DNA of 64,000 bases from Holophagales bacterium UBA5704 (GTDB taxonomy: Bacteria > Acidobacteriota > Thermoanaerobaculia > Multivoradales > UBA5704). The first letter of the stretch is position 1. Each line of letters opens with the position of its first letter. Location: the NCBI GenBank assembly GCA_002420005.1, contig DIHE01000126.1, positions 91,522 to 155,521 on the forward strand, given 5' to 3'. Of this stretch, positions 26,378-34,823 are shown one piece after another. A model generated the notes under the pieces. That model ran no database searches. It was not told where the DNA came from and was given only the letters and a program-made list of their open reading frames with translations. Position numbers and translations under genes: made by a program.

Positions 26378-27359
26378 GCTTCCGGCCCAGCGTGTTGGTG
26401 AGCCAGGTGCCGGCCGGATCGAGGGTGACCGGCGACTCGGTGCCGAGGGCTGCGGAGGCTTTGGTCGGCAGGGAGACGGCGATGATCGTGCCGGGCACGG
26501 TGTTGAGCGTGCGGTTCGGGGATCGGAAGTCGATCCGCAGGATGCCCGGCTTGCTGCGGTCCACCGTGAAGGTGGCCTTGCCGTAGCGCGGATCGATGCG
26601 GACGACCGCAGGTCCCGCGGCGACGGCGGCGTTGTAGCGCAGGGTCACCCGGCCGCTCGAGATGCCGAACGGCTCGAAGGTCTGGAATCCCAGCTCCGCC
26701 GTCTCCCCCGGTGCGAGCTGGTCGCCTTCGGCCTCGACGGCGAGGGGGGCGGTGGCGCCGCGCACGGTCAGCATCGCGTTGATCGGGGCGAGATCGACAG
26801 GGGCGCCCCCGCTGTCGATCAGCGAGGTGAAGGAGGGATCGACGGTGATCGTGTACTGCTGCCCGGCGGTCACCGATGGATCGAGCCGGAAGCGCAAGAC
26901 GGCGAGCGGGCCGTCGGAGGCGTTGATGGTTCCCGAGGGAGAGGAGAACTGGACGCCCACCGACTGGCTGTCCGCCGCACCCGTCGGCGTCGCCTGGACC
27001 GTCACGTCACCACGGGTGCTGTAGACCACGGCGCTCAGAAAGGTCAGAGGCCGGACGGGCTGCCGCAAGGCTTCCGCAGTGAGCCCCTGGAGGGCGGCGG
27101 CGGTCGGCCTGCCGACGCGCACGGTGATCTTGCCCTGACGAATCGGCCGCGCCGCGTAGGTGCGCAGCACGACCGCCACGATGCCCCCCGGCTTGCCGAT
27201 GGCGTCGTTCGCCCGCAGCTTAAGCGTCTCATGCCCACCCGATCCGCCGCCGTCGTCGCCGCCGCCCTGGCGGGCCGCGGCCTCGGGGTGGCCGGTGACG
27301 AGGAGGGCCAGGGCGAGGAGAGGGGCGGAGAGGAAACGGGAACGTGCTGTCTGGCTCAT
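26337..27359 (-). CDS. Exported protein with cohesin-like beta-sandwich domains
   Basis: A 340-residue protein with a signal peptide (about residues 1-29), a Gly/Asp-rich linker and two beta-rich regions (about 45-185 and 190-335). The first carries features of cohesin-like domains (PGGIVAVVLRT near the start, and an LAVLRFRLDP strand). There are no catalytic motifs. It follows the anti-sigma gene on the same strand after 69 bases, so it may be part of the ECF-regulated operon and act as a surface or periplasmic structural protein. The fold assignment is by pattern only. Confidence 0.6.
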   Translation of the reverse strand: MSQTARSRFLSAPLLALALLVTGHPEAAARQGGGDDGGGSGGHETLKLRANDAIGKPGGIVAVVLRTYAARPIRQGKITVRVGRPTAAALQGLTAEALRQPVRPLTFLSAVVYSTRGDVTVQATPTGAADSQSVGVQFSSPSGTINASDGPLAVLRFRLDPSVTAGQQYTITVDPSFTSLIDSGGAPVDLAPINAMLTVRGATAPLAVEAEGDQLAPGETAELGFQTFEPFGISSGRVTLRYNAAVAAGPAVVRIDPRYGKATFTVDRSKPGILRIDFRSPNRTLNTVPGTIIAVSLPTKASAALGTESPVTLDPAGTWLTNTLGRKLKLAMENGAIVFE

Positions 27360-27428
27360 GGTGCGACCTCCGGCGGCGGCGAAATGCCCGCAATTCCAGA
27401 GTCTACTCCTCTTGTCATGACGCAGACA

Positions 27429-28217
27429 TTACAGCGGTGGCTCTTCCGGCCGCGGCTTCGCCTGGAACCCCACCGGAGGGGAGATCGCGAGCCGCCCCCC
27501 TTGCGGGTCCAGGGCTTCGACGGTCCAGGTGTAGCGCACCGCGCGGTGGAGCCGGCCGGCGAGGTCGGCCGGCAGGGGAGCCACCGGCGTCTGCGTCGCC
27601 GCCTCCCAGAGCACCGAGCCGTCCACCGTCGTCAGGCGCACCCGGTAGCCGGCGGCTCCCGGCACGGCCCCCCAGCGCAGCTCCGCCGGCAGGTCCGCCA
27701 CCTCGCCCACCGGGGCGACGACTTCCACCGTGGCACCGCGCAGCGCGCCGCCGACCTCCGGCGTCGGCAGGTCCGGGGGCGCTTGCAGCACCCGCCAGGT
27801 GAGACCGAAGCCGAGCACCAGAACGGCCGCCGCGGCAAAACGCAGGAGGGAACGCGAAACGGTGCGGGCCGGTGCGGCCGGTGCGGCTGGTGCAGGACGG
27901 CGCGGACCCGGGAAGGGCACGACGTTGGAGCGGGCCGGGGCCGCCGTCGGTGCCGCCAGGCGGGAGACGACGTGCTCCAGATCTTCCGGCGCCACACCGG
28001 CCTCCGCGGGTGCCGCATCGAAGAGACGGGCGAGGTCCCGCTCGGCGGCACAGGCCGGGCAGCGGTCGGCGTGCGCGTCGATCGCTTGTTGCCCGGCGGG
28101 AGAGAGGTCCGCCCGCTCCGCGGCGAGAAAAGCCTCCGGGGGAGGGCAGGCGCCCGCGTCCGGGGCGTAGGCGGCCTGGAGCCAGGCGTCCAGGGTCTGG
28201 CGCGATCCGTCGCTCAT
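27429..28217 (-). CDS. Membrane anti-sigma factor with zinc-finger (ZAS) domain
   Basis: A 262-residue protein. The cytoplasmic N-terminal ~110 residues carry HADRCPAC (about residues 48-55), the HxxxCxxC core of zinc-binding anti-sigma domains. A single transmembrane helix is at about 122-140, followed by a periplasmic region with a fibronectin-type-III-like domain (WGAVPGAAGYRVRLTT). It overlaps the sigma gene stop by four bases (ATGA), so it is translationally coupled to its partner. It is expected to hold the ECF sigma inactive at the membrane until an envelope signal triggers release. Confidence 0.82.
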   Translation of the reverse strand: MSDGSRQTLDAWLQAAYAPDAGACPPPEAFLAAERADLSPAGQQAIDAHADRCPACAAERDLARLFDAAPAEAGVAPEDLEHVVSRLAAPTAAPARSNVVPFPGPRRPAPAAPAAPARTVSRSLLRFAAAAVLVLGFGLTWRVLQAPPDLPTPEVGGALRGATVEVVAPVGEVADLPAELRWGAVPGAAGYRVRLTTVDGSVLWEAATQTPVAPLPADLAGRLHRAVRYTWTVEALDPQGGRLAISPPVGFQAKPRPEEPPL

Positions 28218-28819
28218 GACAAGGCACCTCCGGCGGATTGGCGGGCGAGCCACTTCCCGAAGTGGCGCTTGAGCTTGCGTCCGCCGCTGACGATGCAAGC
28301 CTTGGCACCCGATTTGTTGGCGAGCTGCAAGAGGTCGGTGATCGCGGCGAGCGGCAGGCCGTCGACGAAATGGAGATAGAGGACCTTGGCCTCGACCGGC
28401 TCCAGGTCGCGTTCCATCGCGGTGCGAAACGCCGCCAGAATCTCCTTGCGCTCCAGCTCCCGCTCCGCGCCCGGCGAGGGCTCGACCGGCTCCGGGATGC
28501 TCTCGTCGTCCAGCGCCTCGGTCTGCCGGCGCCGCGCGGCGACGCCCCGGTTGATGGCGACGCTGCGGGTGACCGTGTAGAGCCAGGTGGAGAACCGGCT
28601 GTCGCCGCGGAAGGAGGCGAGCCGCTCGTGCACCCGCAGAAAGACCTCCTGGGCGACGTCCGCCGCCTCCTCGCGGTCGCTGCAGATCCGCAGGCACCAG
28701 GCGGCCACCTTGGGCTGATACCGCCGGTAGAGGACGGAGAGGAACGCATCGCCGCCCCCCGGCGCCGCCTGGCGGGCTCGCGCGATCAGCTCTTCATCGT
28801 CGAGACGGTCGAGATCCAT
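28214..28819 (-). CDS. ECF-type RNA polymerase sigma factor
   Basis: A 201-residue sigma-70 family protein. Region 2 covers about residues 25-90, with DVAQEVFLRVHE and FSTWLYTVTRSVAIN (promoter melting and -10 binding). Region 4 covers about 130-190, including VEAKVLYLHFVDGLPLAAIT for -35 recognition. The recognition helix LANKSGAKACIVSGGRKLK is unusual: the typical S.VKSRL pattern is replaced by a SGAKACIV variant. Start ATG at 28819. It is operonic with the anti-sigma factor and possibly the exported protein downstream. Confidence 0.86.
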   Translation of the reverse strand: MDLDRLDDEELIARARQAAPGGGDAFLSVLYRRYQPKVAAWCLRICSDREEAADVAQEVFLRVHERLASFRGDSRFSTWLYTVTRSVAINRGVAARRRQTEALDDESIPEPVEPSPGAERELERKEILAAFRTAMERDLEPVEAKVLYLHFVDGLPLAAITDLLQLANKSGAKACIVSGGRKLKRHFGKWLARQSAGGALS

Positions 28820-29204
28820 GAAGGTCCGGGGTCGTCGCCTGAGGGAGGCGGGGCTCCAGAGAAGAATACCCGAGCCGTGCCCGGTGCGGCCAGCGCGGCG
28901 CGGCCGGGTCTCCCGAGCCGGATCGGCCGGGAGGCGAGGGGGCGCGGCGAGGAGGGGCGAGGCACTCATCACCCCTTGAGACAGCGAAGAGGGCGCGGCG
29001 GAACAGGAATCGTGCCGTCTCCGTGCGGGGACAGACCCGTCCCCTCACATCGGCGGCCCGAGGGCGTTGCGCCGGGCACGCCCCTGGAGACCACCCTTCG
29101 GCACGAAGCTTGCTCAAACGCACGATACTGCCCCCGATCGCTCTCGCCGTTGTCGCGAGGGCTCGAATTCATGGGTGCCGCCCCGATGCGGCAAGGAGGG
29201 ATGC
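28820..29204. other. Divergent intergenic region with a REP-like hairpin
   Basis: 385 bases between the ECF sigma gene (minus) and the VWFA gene (plus). No credible ORF. A short hairpin GGGGAC-AGACCC-GTCCCC occupies 29027-29044, resembling the GGGGACAG-type REP units often spread by REP-associated transposases; only one copy was noticed in the window. A TATTCT -10-like element on the minus strand (28868-28863) may serve the sigma operon but lacks a -35. The plus-strand gene has a strong AAGGAGGG ribosome-binding site at 29193-29200. Confidence 0.4.
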
Positions 29205-31304
29205 ATGCGCACGAGAGGTTGTGGACTTCCTGTTTCCGGGTTTCTGGTCGTCTTCGGATTGTCTCTGGCCACCGGCCGGTTGGCGGCGGTGCCGGTGCCC
29301 AGCCCACCGGCGGCGGCGGAATCCTCCGAGATCGCGGTGACCGTGGTGGAGATTCCGGTGGAGGTGACGCGGCGTGGCGAGCCGGTCCTCGGGCTCACCG
29401 CCGCAGACTTCGAGGTGGTGGAAGGGAAGCGTTCCCTGCCGGTGGTGGGGTTCGAAGTGGTCGACCTGGCGGCGCCGGAACCTCCGGACGCCCCGGCCCC
29501 CGCCGCCGCCGCGAGCCGGAACTTCCTTTTCCTCTATGACTTCGCGATGAGCAGCCGGGAACGCTTGAAAGATGGCGTCGCCGCCGCCCGGGAGCTCGTC
29601 GACCGCGGGCTCGATCCGCGCGACCTGGTGGCGATCGCGGTCTATCTCCCGACCGGAGAGCTCGATCTGCTGCTCAGCTTCACCACCGACCGGGCGGCCG
29701 CCACGCGAACCCTCACCGCCCTCGAAGACCTGCTGAACGGCAAGGAGGCGGCCGCCGCGGCCGTCGGCTCCGACCCGTTGCGCTTGACCGGCCTGGGAGC
29801 GCGCGCGCTGCTCAGTCAGACCTTCCAGGTTCACGAGACCAACTTCGCCGACGACGCGCGGGACAGCCTGGGACCGATGGATGGCTCCGTGGGCTCGCTC
29901 CTGCAGCAGGAAGCGCTTTACGAGGCAGGCGTGGTCCACCGGCCGGCCGTCGAGGCCCGTCAGGCCGGTCACGTCAAGTCCCTGGCCGACGCCCTGTGGG
30001 GTCTCGCCGAGGTCCTGCGGCCGGTGACCGGACGCAAATACCTGACCCTGTTCAGCGAAGGCTTCTCCCTGTCGCTCGTCCCCCACGTAGCTGACGGTTA
30101 CACCGGGTCTTCGGTGGGGAACGGAGATCTGCTGTTCAAGCTCCGGATGACCCTCGGCGAGCTGCGCCATGCCGGCTGGGTGCTCCACGCCGTGGACCTC
30201 GCCGGCATCCGGCGGGGAGAGACCGATGGAGACGGCCTCTTCTTCCTCGCCAACGAGACCGGAGGCTCCGTGGTCGAAGGGACCGCCCGGCTGGCGGAGG
30301 GTTTGGGCGCAGTCCTGCGCCGCAGTGCGCACAGCTATCTCCTGTCCGTGCAGGCGGACGTGCCGTCCGACGGATCGTTTCATCCGCTCGAGGTCCGCCT
30401 CCGCAAAGCGCCGCGGGGCACCCAGGTCCTCCATCGCGACGGCTATTACGCACCCCTGCCGTTCCGGCACCAGAACGACGTCCAGCGGCTCGCCGAGGCG
30501 GCGGTCCTGGTGTCCGGCACCGACGAGCGCGACGACCTGGGTCTGCGCGTGGCGGCGGTCTCTCTGGTCGCCGGAGTGGAGACCACCCGCGTCGCCGTCC
30601 TCGTCGAGATCCCCGGGGCACCGCTCCTCGCGGCCGGCTCCCCCCGGATCGGCGTCGAGGTCTTCGGCTATGCGCTGGACGCAGCGGGCAACAGCAGCGA
30701 TTTCTTCGCCCAGGCCGTCGCGCTCGAACGGGAGAAGGTCGGCGCCCGGCTCGCCCAGGGGGGCGTCCGGGTGCTCGCCCGGCTCGACCTCCCGCCCGGG
30801 GCGCACCGCCTCCGGGTGCTGGCCCGCGACCGCCAGACCGGCCGTGCCACCCTCCTCACCGTTCCGCTCCACGTCGAGGCGGCGGCCGGCCCGGCCGCCC
30901 TGGAGGCCCTCTTCCTCGCTCCCGCCGACGATCCCTGGGTGCTCGTCCGGCCGGAGGACGCGCCGTTCGACATCCACGGCCGGGGGGTGGTTCCGGCGGC
31001 CCGGGGGACCCTCGCCGCGGCCGGTCAGGCGCAGCTCTTCCTGCTCGGCCGCGGCCTGGCCGAAGAGGGCACCTGGATCAAGAACCGCATCCTCGATGCC
31101 TCGGGGAAAGCGATGGAGGGAGGCCTTCTGGAGCTGCAGGCGATCGCCCCGGGAAGCGCCGGGGAGCTCGATCTGGTGATGGCCCGCCTGCAAGCCGGCA
31201 CCCTGCCCCCGGGCGCCTATCACCTGGAGCTGCGCGCCGGCCACGCGACGCGCGCTCAGTCGGTCGCCGTGCGGCCGTTCGAGGTCCAACCGGCTCAACC
31301 GTAG
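29205..31304 (+). CDS. Exported acidobacterial VWFA-related protein
   Basis: A 699-residue secreted protein with a signal peptide (about residues 1-28). A beta-domain reading VEVTRRGEPVLGLTAADFEV leads into a von Willebrand factor A-like domain (about 100-400). It is of the VWFA-related acidobacterial type, but the MIDAS is degenerate: LFLYDFAMSSRER replaces the canonical DxSxS. The C-terminal 280 residues are beta-sandwich-like. The start at 29205 has AAGGAGGG just upstream; an ATG at 29201 is out of frame. It is convergent with the second VWFA protein at 31.3-33.9 kb, with a shared hairpin between them. Role unknown; members are thought to mediate surface protein contacts. Confidence 0.78.
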   Translation: MRTRGCGLPVSGFLVVFGLSLATGRLAAVPVPSPPAAAESSEIAVTVVEIPVEVTRRGEPVLGLTAADFEVVEGKRSLPVVGFEVVDLAAPEPPDAPAPAAAASRNFLFLYDFAMSSRERLKDGVAAARELVDRGLDPRDLVAIAVYLPTGELDLLLSFTTDRAAATRTLTALEDLLNGKEAAAAAVGSDPLRLTGLGARALLSQTFQVHETNFADDARDSLGPMDGSVGSLLQQEALYEAGVVHRPAVEARQAGHVKSLADALWGLAEVLRPVTGRKYLTLFSEGFSLSLVPHVADGYTGSSVGNGDLLFKLRMTLGELRHAGWVLHAVDLAGIRRGETDGDGLFFLANETGGSVVEGTARLAEGLGAVLRRSAHSYLLSVQADVPSDGSFHPLEVRLRKAPRGTQVLHRDGYYAPLPFRHQNDVQRLAEAAVLVSGTDERDDLGLRVAAVSLVAGVETTRVAVLVEIPGAPLLAAGSPRIGVEVFGYALDAAGNSSDFFAQAVALEREKVGARLAQGGVRVLARLDLPPGAHRLRVLARDRQTGRATLLTVPLHVEAAAGPAALEALFLAPADDPWVLVRPEDAPFDIHGRGVVPAARGTLAAAGQAQLFLLGRGLAEEGTWIKNRILDASGKAMEGGLLELQAIAPGSAGELDLVMARLQAGTLPPGAYHLELRAGHATRAQSVAVRPFEVQPAQP

Positions 31305-31324
31305 GGGCGGCCGCCCCCCTACGG
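31299..31324. terminator. Hairpin containing the stop codons of two convergent genes
   Basis: CCGTAGGGG (31299-31307) and CCCCTACGG (31316-31324) form a 9-bp perfect stem with an eight-base loop. The TAG stops of both convergent VWFA genes (31302-31304 plus, 31321-31319 minus) are inside the stem arms. No T-tract is present on either side, so termination efficiency is uncertain. Confidence 0.5.
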
Positions 31325-33874
31325 GTAGTACCCCCGCACCGTCTTCGCCTCCAGGCCCGGCCGGGCCAGTTGGACCTCGACGGTGCGGAATTTGTCGTCG
31401 CGGCTCGGATTGGTGGACTGGTAGGCGAGCATGTATTGCGAGCGCAGCTCCTCCTCGACGACGGCGAAGACCTTCTCCAGCTCGGAGGCGGCGGCGATGA
31501 AGAAGGAGCGGCCGCCGGTCTCGTCTGCCAGCTTCTGGAGCTTGGCGCGCACGTCATAGTCCTTCTGGGGCATGTCGATCCCGACGCTGTAGATGGCGAC
31601 GCCGCTGCGGCGGGCGAATTCCAGAGCTTCGCTGAAGGTGTAGTGGCTCGCGGTGTCCTGGCCGTCGGAGAGCAGGACGATCGCCTTCTTTCCCTTGATG
31701 CCGCCGAAGTAGTAGAGGGAATAGATCAGGCCGTCGTACATCGCCGTGTTGCCTTCCGGGGTGAGACCGTTCAGGCCGGCGGTGAGCACGTCCAGCTGGC
31801 TGGTGAAGCGGACGCCCAGGCTCGCGGTGTCGTTGAAGGTGAAGACGGCGGCCCGGTCCTTGGGTTCGAGCACGGCCTCGAAAAACCGTGTCGCGGCCTT
31901 GATCGCTTCCTTCAACCGCTCGCCGTTGCGTTCTCCCATGGACGACGAGGTGTCGACCATCACACCGGCATAGATCGGCAGATCGCGCACCAGCTCGAAC
32001 CGGCGCACCGCCTGGGGCTTTCCGTCTTCGAGGACGGTGAAATCCTTTTCGGTCAGTCCCTCGACCGCCTCGCCCTGGCGGTTCACCACGGTGGTGAACA
32101 GCTCGACGAAATCGACGTCCACTTCTTCCACGTAATCCGGCGCATTGATCAGCACCAGGTCCTCGGTGGAGTTGCCGTCCGGCGTGTAGGCGACGGCGCG
32201 GACGTAGGAGACCCCGGCGTTCGCGGGCAGCAGGATGGGCTGGACGTACGGCGGCTGGTAGAGGCTCGCGAGGAGCGTCTCGTTCAGATAGATCTCCACC
32301 CGGTCCAGGCTCTCCCCCTCCGGCAGCTCCACCTGCGCCTGGGCGCGCAGGCTCGCCTGATAGGTCTTGCCCGGCTGCGGCTCGACGAGGCGGATGGAGA
32401 AGCGGTGCGGCCCGGAGTTCAAGAGGATCTCGTCCTCCGCCAGCCTTTCGTCGCCAGGGCCGAGGGCGAGGGCCTGCAGGGTGTGGATCTTCGGCGCGGT
32501 GCCCAGGTTCAGCTCGACGCTGTAGGGCGGCTTTCCCTTGGTGAGGACCGGCTTGCCGTCGAGCAGGAAGCGGACGCGGGCGATCCCTTCGCCGGTGGCG
32601 CGCGCTTCGATGCGCACGGTGCCGGTGATCAGGCCGGGAGGCGGCGGCAACAGGCGGATCGTCTTCTCGTCGGTGCCGAAGCTCGGCGCGTTGGCTTCCG
32701 CCAGCTGGGCCGGAGCGGAGGCGGTGGGTGCCGGCACCGGGGCCGGCGCCGAGGCGGCCTGGGCTTCTTCGGCGGAAGGGATGGCGAGCTCGCGGGTCTC
32801 GCGCCAGAAGCGTTGGCCGCCGGTCTCCTCCACCTTGAGGATCAGCGTATAGGTGCCCGGCCGCAGATAGCGCTGGAAGACGAGCGGGAAGGTGTCCGCC
32901 GCCGTGGCGTCTCCTCCGGGGAAGAGGAACCGGTAGCGGAACTGCTCGAACAGCTCGCCGCGGTAAAGCACCTCGCCATCCACCACGAAGCTGGCGGACG
33001 TGCCCGCCGCCGCCAGGTCGGCCCGGGCGACGCTGACCACGCCCTGCACGACGGTTCGGCTGCCATAGCGGCCGGGGAAGGCGAAGTCGGCGCGGGCCGG
33101 GAAGGTGGCCGCGCCTTCAGGCACGTCGGTGGAGCGGGCGAGGAAGGCGGCGACCCACTCTTCGTTCGGCCGCGGGATGAGCTGGGAGGCCTTCAGAAAG
33201 GCGTCCCAATCGACCGCAAAGGCGAGGCGGCCGAGCACGTCCTCGCCGCCCTGTGAGCAGGCGGTGTCGATCAGCTCCTGGTCTTTGACGCCACCGGTCG
33301 CGCGCAGCCGCAGCTCGACCGAGAAGAGAGAGGAGAGCCCCTCGCCGGGCGACCACAGGCGCCAGGGTCCCCGCGATGAGCCGCCGGGGGAGACGAAGAC
33401 CACCGAGAAGCCGCGCTTCACACGCTCGGAGCCGTCGTAGTCCCAGACCTCCAAGGGCATCAGGCTGTCGCAAAGGGAATGGGTGACCGTCCGGGGCGGC
33501 CCGGCGAGCAGAAGGACGCGGGCGCGGTCCTCGGTGACGTTGCCCATCTCCTCGCGCGCCTGCTTCAGGCGCTCCTGCCATTTCTCATGGAGCTCGTTGC
33601 GCGCCGTCTGGGTGTAGGGGTCCCGCACGTCCCAGAAGCGGCGGATGAAGGCGTCGCGCTGGTAGTCGCGGGGGAGCGCGAGAAACGCCTGGCGCTCGGT
33701 GGCGCTCAGCAGGGGCGCGGTCTCTTCGAGAAACTCGCGGTGCCGCGGCTGCAACCCGGCGGCGGGATCGGGCGTCTCCGGTGCCGCTGACGCGAGGTCC
33801 GCGGCGGCCAGGGCACAGCACAGCAGAGCGCAAGGCAGGGAGAGGGCCGGGAGGGTACGGCGGAGCCTCGACAT
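31319..33874 (-). CDS. Exported GWxTD and VWFA domain protein
   Basis: An 851-residue secreted protein. Signal peptide about residues 1-30. The N-terminal GWxTD domain (about 40-200) is recognisable by LSATERQAFLALPRDYQRDA followed by FIRRFWDVRDP. Beta-sandwich domains follow, with a Pro/Ala-rich linker near 390-410, and a C-terminal VWFA domain (about 600-830) has an intact MIDAS DTSSSMG plus LLSDGQDTASH. It is of the acidobacterial VWFA-related type (preceding motif LTEKDFTVLEDGKPQAVRRF). Metal-dependent protein binding at the cell surface is likely. The start at 33874 was chosen over 33892 for a clean signal peptide; no strong Shine-Dalgarno is seen. Confidence 0.84.
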   Translation of the reverse strand: MSRLRRTLPALSLPCALLCCALAAADLASAAPETPDPAAGLQPRHREFLEETAPLLSATERQAFLALPRDYQRDAFIRRFWDVRDPYTQTARNELHEKWQERLKQAREEMGNVTEDRARVLLLAGPPRTVTHSLCDSLMPLEVWDYDGSERVKRGFSVVFVSPGGSSRGPWRLWSPGEGLSSLFSVELRLRATGGVKDQELIDTACSQGGEDVLGRLAFAVDWDAFLKASQLIPRPNEEWVAAFLARSTDVPEGAATFPARADFAFPGRYGSRTVVQGVVSVARADLAAAGTSASFVVDGEVLYRGELFEQFRYRFLFPGGDATAADTFPLVFQRYLRPGTYTLILKVEETGGQRFWRETRELAIPSAEEAQAASAPAPVPAPTASAPAQLAEANAPSFGTDEKTIRLLPPPPGLITGTVRIEARATGEGIARVRFLLDGKPVLTKGKPPYSVELNLGTAPKIHTLQALALGPGDERLAEDEILLNSGPHRFSIRLVEPQPGKTYQASLRAQAQVELPEGESLDRVEIYLNETLLASLYQPPYVQPILLPANAGVSYVRAVAYTPDGNSTEDLVLINAPDYVEEVDVDFVELFTTVVNRQGEAVEGLTEKDFTVLEDGKPQAVRRFELVRDLPIYAGVMVDTSSSMGERNGERLKEAIKAATRFFEAVLEPKDRAAVFTFNDTASLGVRFTSQLDVLTAGLNGLTPEGNTAMYDGLIYSLYYFGGIKGKKAIVLLSDGQDTASHYTFSEALEFARRSGVAIYSVGIDMPQKDYDVRAKLQKLADETGGRSFFIAAASELEKVFAVVEEELRSQYMLAYQSTNPSRDDKFRTVEVQLARPGLEAKTVRGYYP

Positions 33875-33937
33875 GGCCGCTCGATCGTACACCCCGTACC
33901 GGCTCGAAGGGTAGCGCGCAGCCTCGCGCTAAACCTT

Positions 33938-33989
33938 CCTCGCGTCGCGGGTTCTCCGGTGGGTGAACCGGAGATCCCAGGACGCGAGG
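33938..33989 (+). promoter_or_regulatory. Long leader hairpin pairing the ribosome-binding region of the PP2C gene
   Basis: Left arm CCTCGCGTC (33938-33946) pairs with GACGCGAGG (33981-33989); after a 2x2 internal loop GGG pairs with CCC; after one T-T mismatch TCTCCGGT (33953-33960) pairs perfectly with ACCGGAGA (33967-33974), closing a six-base loop GGGTGA. The total is 20 bp in 52 bases. The right arm ends two bases before the ATG at 33992 and contains the GCGAGG that would serve as ribosome-binding site, so the structure could gate translation of the phosphatase cassette. Confidence 0.6.
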
Positions 33990-33991
33990 CC

Positions 33992-34795
33992 ATGAACGAG
34001 ACATCTTCCCGCTACCACAGTGACGTCCACGTGCTCACGGTCTGCGGGCCGGTGCGCGAAGAGAACCAGGATGCCGCCGCCGTCTGGAAGGCGGAGGGGG
34101 GCGAGGTCGCCCTTCTCGTCGCCGACGGCATGGGAGGGCATGCCGCGGGGCGCGAGGCGGCGGAGATCACCGTCCACTCCTGCCTCGACACGCTGCGCCG
34201 CCACAGGGAGGGCTCCTGGGAAGACGCCTTCCGGTCGGCGGTCACCGGGGCGCAGGCGGCGGTTCGCGAGGCCTGCGCCCGGGAGGAGGGCCGGCGCGCG
34301 GCGATGGGTGCAACGGTCGCCCTCGCGGTCTTGGGAGAGCTCGCGGCGGTTCCCCACCTGCACGTCGCCCACGTCGGCGACAGCCGCGTGTACCTCTTCC
34401 GCGGTCGTTCCCTCTACCGCCTGACGGCGGACCACTCGCTCGTCGCCCAGATGGTGCGCGACGGCCTGCTCGCCGAGGAGGAGGCTGCCGGGCATCCGGA
34501 TTCCCATGTGATCCAGCGCGCGATCGGCCAGTCCGGACCTCTGGAGCCGGAGATCGGAGAGCCGCTGCCGCTGGATGTGGGGGACGTGGTGGTTCTGTGC
34601 TCGGACGGGCTGCATGGCGCCGTGCCGGACGGCGGCCTCGGCGAGGTCCTCGGCCGCTCGGGCAGCGCCGAAGAGGTCTGCCGAAATCTGCTGGCGGCGG
34701 CCCTCGCGGCCGGCAGCGAAGACAACATCACGATCGCCTGCGCCCGCCTTCTCGGAGAGCGGCCGGGCCGGCGCAAGACCCGGGTTCCGCGCTGA
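33992..34795 (+). CDS. PP2C-family serine/threonine protein phosphatase
   Basis: A 267-residue soluble PPM-type phosphatase. Metal and catalytic motifs are ENQDA (Asp27), VADGMGGHAAG, GDSRVYLF, SDGLHGAV and SEDNITI, the complete Stp1/PrpC set. It should dephosphorylate Ser/Thr on partner proteins and counter the kinase encoded 3 kb downstream. First gene of a five-gene signalling cassette on the plus strand. The ATG at 33992 is preferred over GTG at 33959 because the latter lies inside the leader hairpin. Confidence 0.93.
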   Translation: MNETSSRYHSDVHVLTVCGPVREENQDAAAVWKAEGGEVALLVADGMGGHAAGREAAEITVHSCLDTLRRHREGSWEDAFRSAVTGAQAAVREACAREEGRRAAMGATVALAVLGELAAVPHLHVAHVGDSRVYLFRGRSLYRLTADHSLVAQMVRDGLLAEEEAAGHPDSHVIQRAIGQSGPLEPEIGEPLPLDVGDVVVLCSDGLHGAVPDGGLGEVLGRSGSAEEVCRNLLAAALAAGSEDNITIACARLLGERPGRRKTRVPR

Positions 34796-34823
34796 GCCGA
34801 ACCCGAAGCAAAGGAGACATGAA

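Noticed and set aside
27429..28697. A longer 422-codon frame for the anti-sigma gene
   Set aside because: The upstream part is antisense-like mirror sequence within the sigma gene; the ATG at 28217 gives the correct zinc-finger N-terminus and the ATGA overlap.
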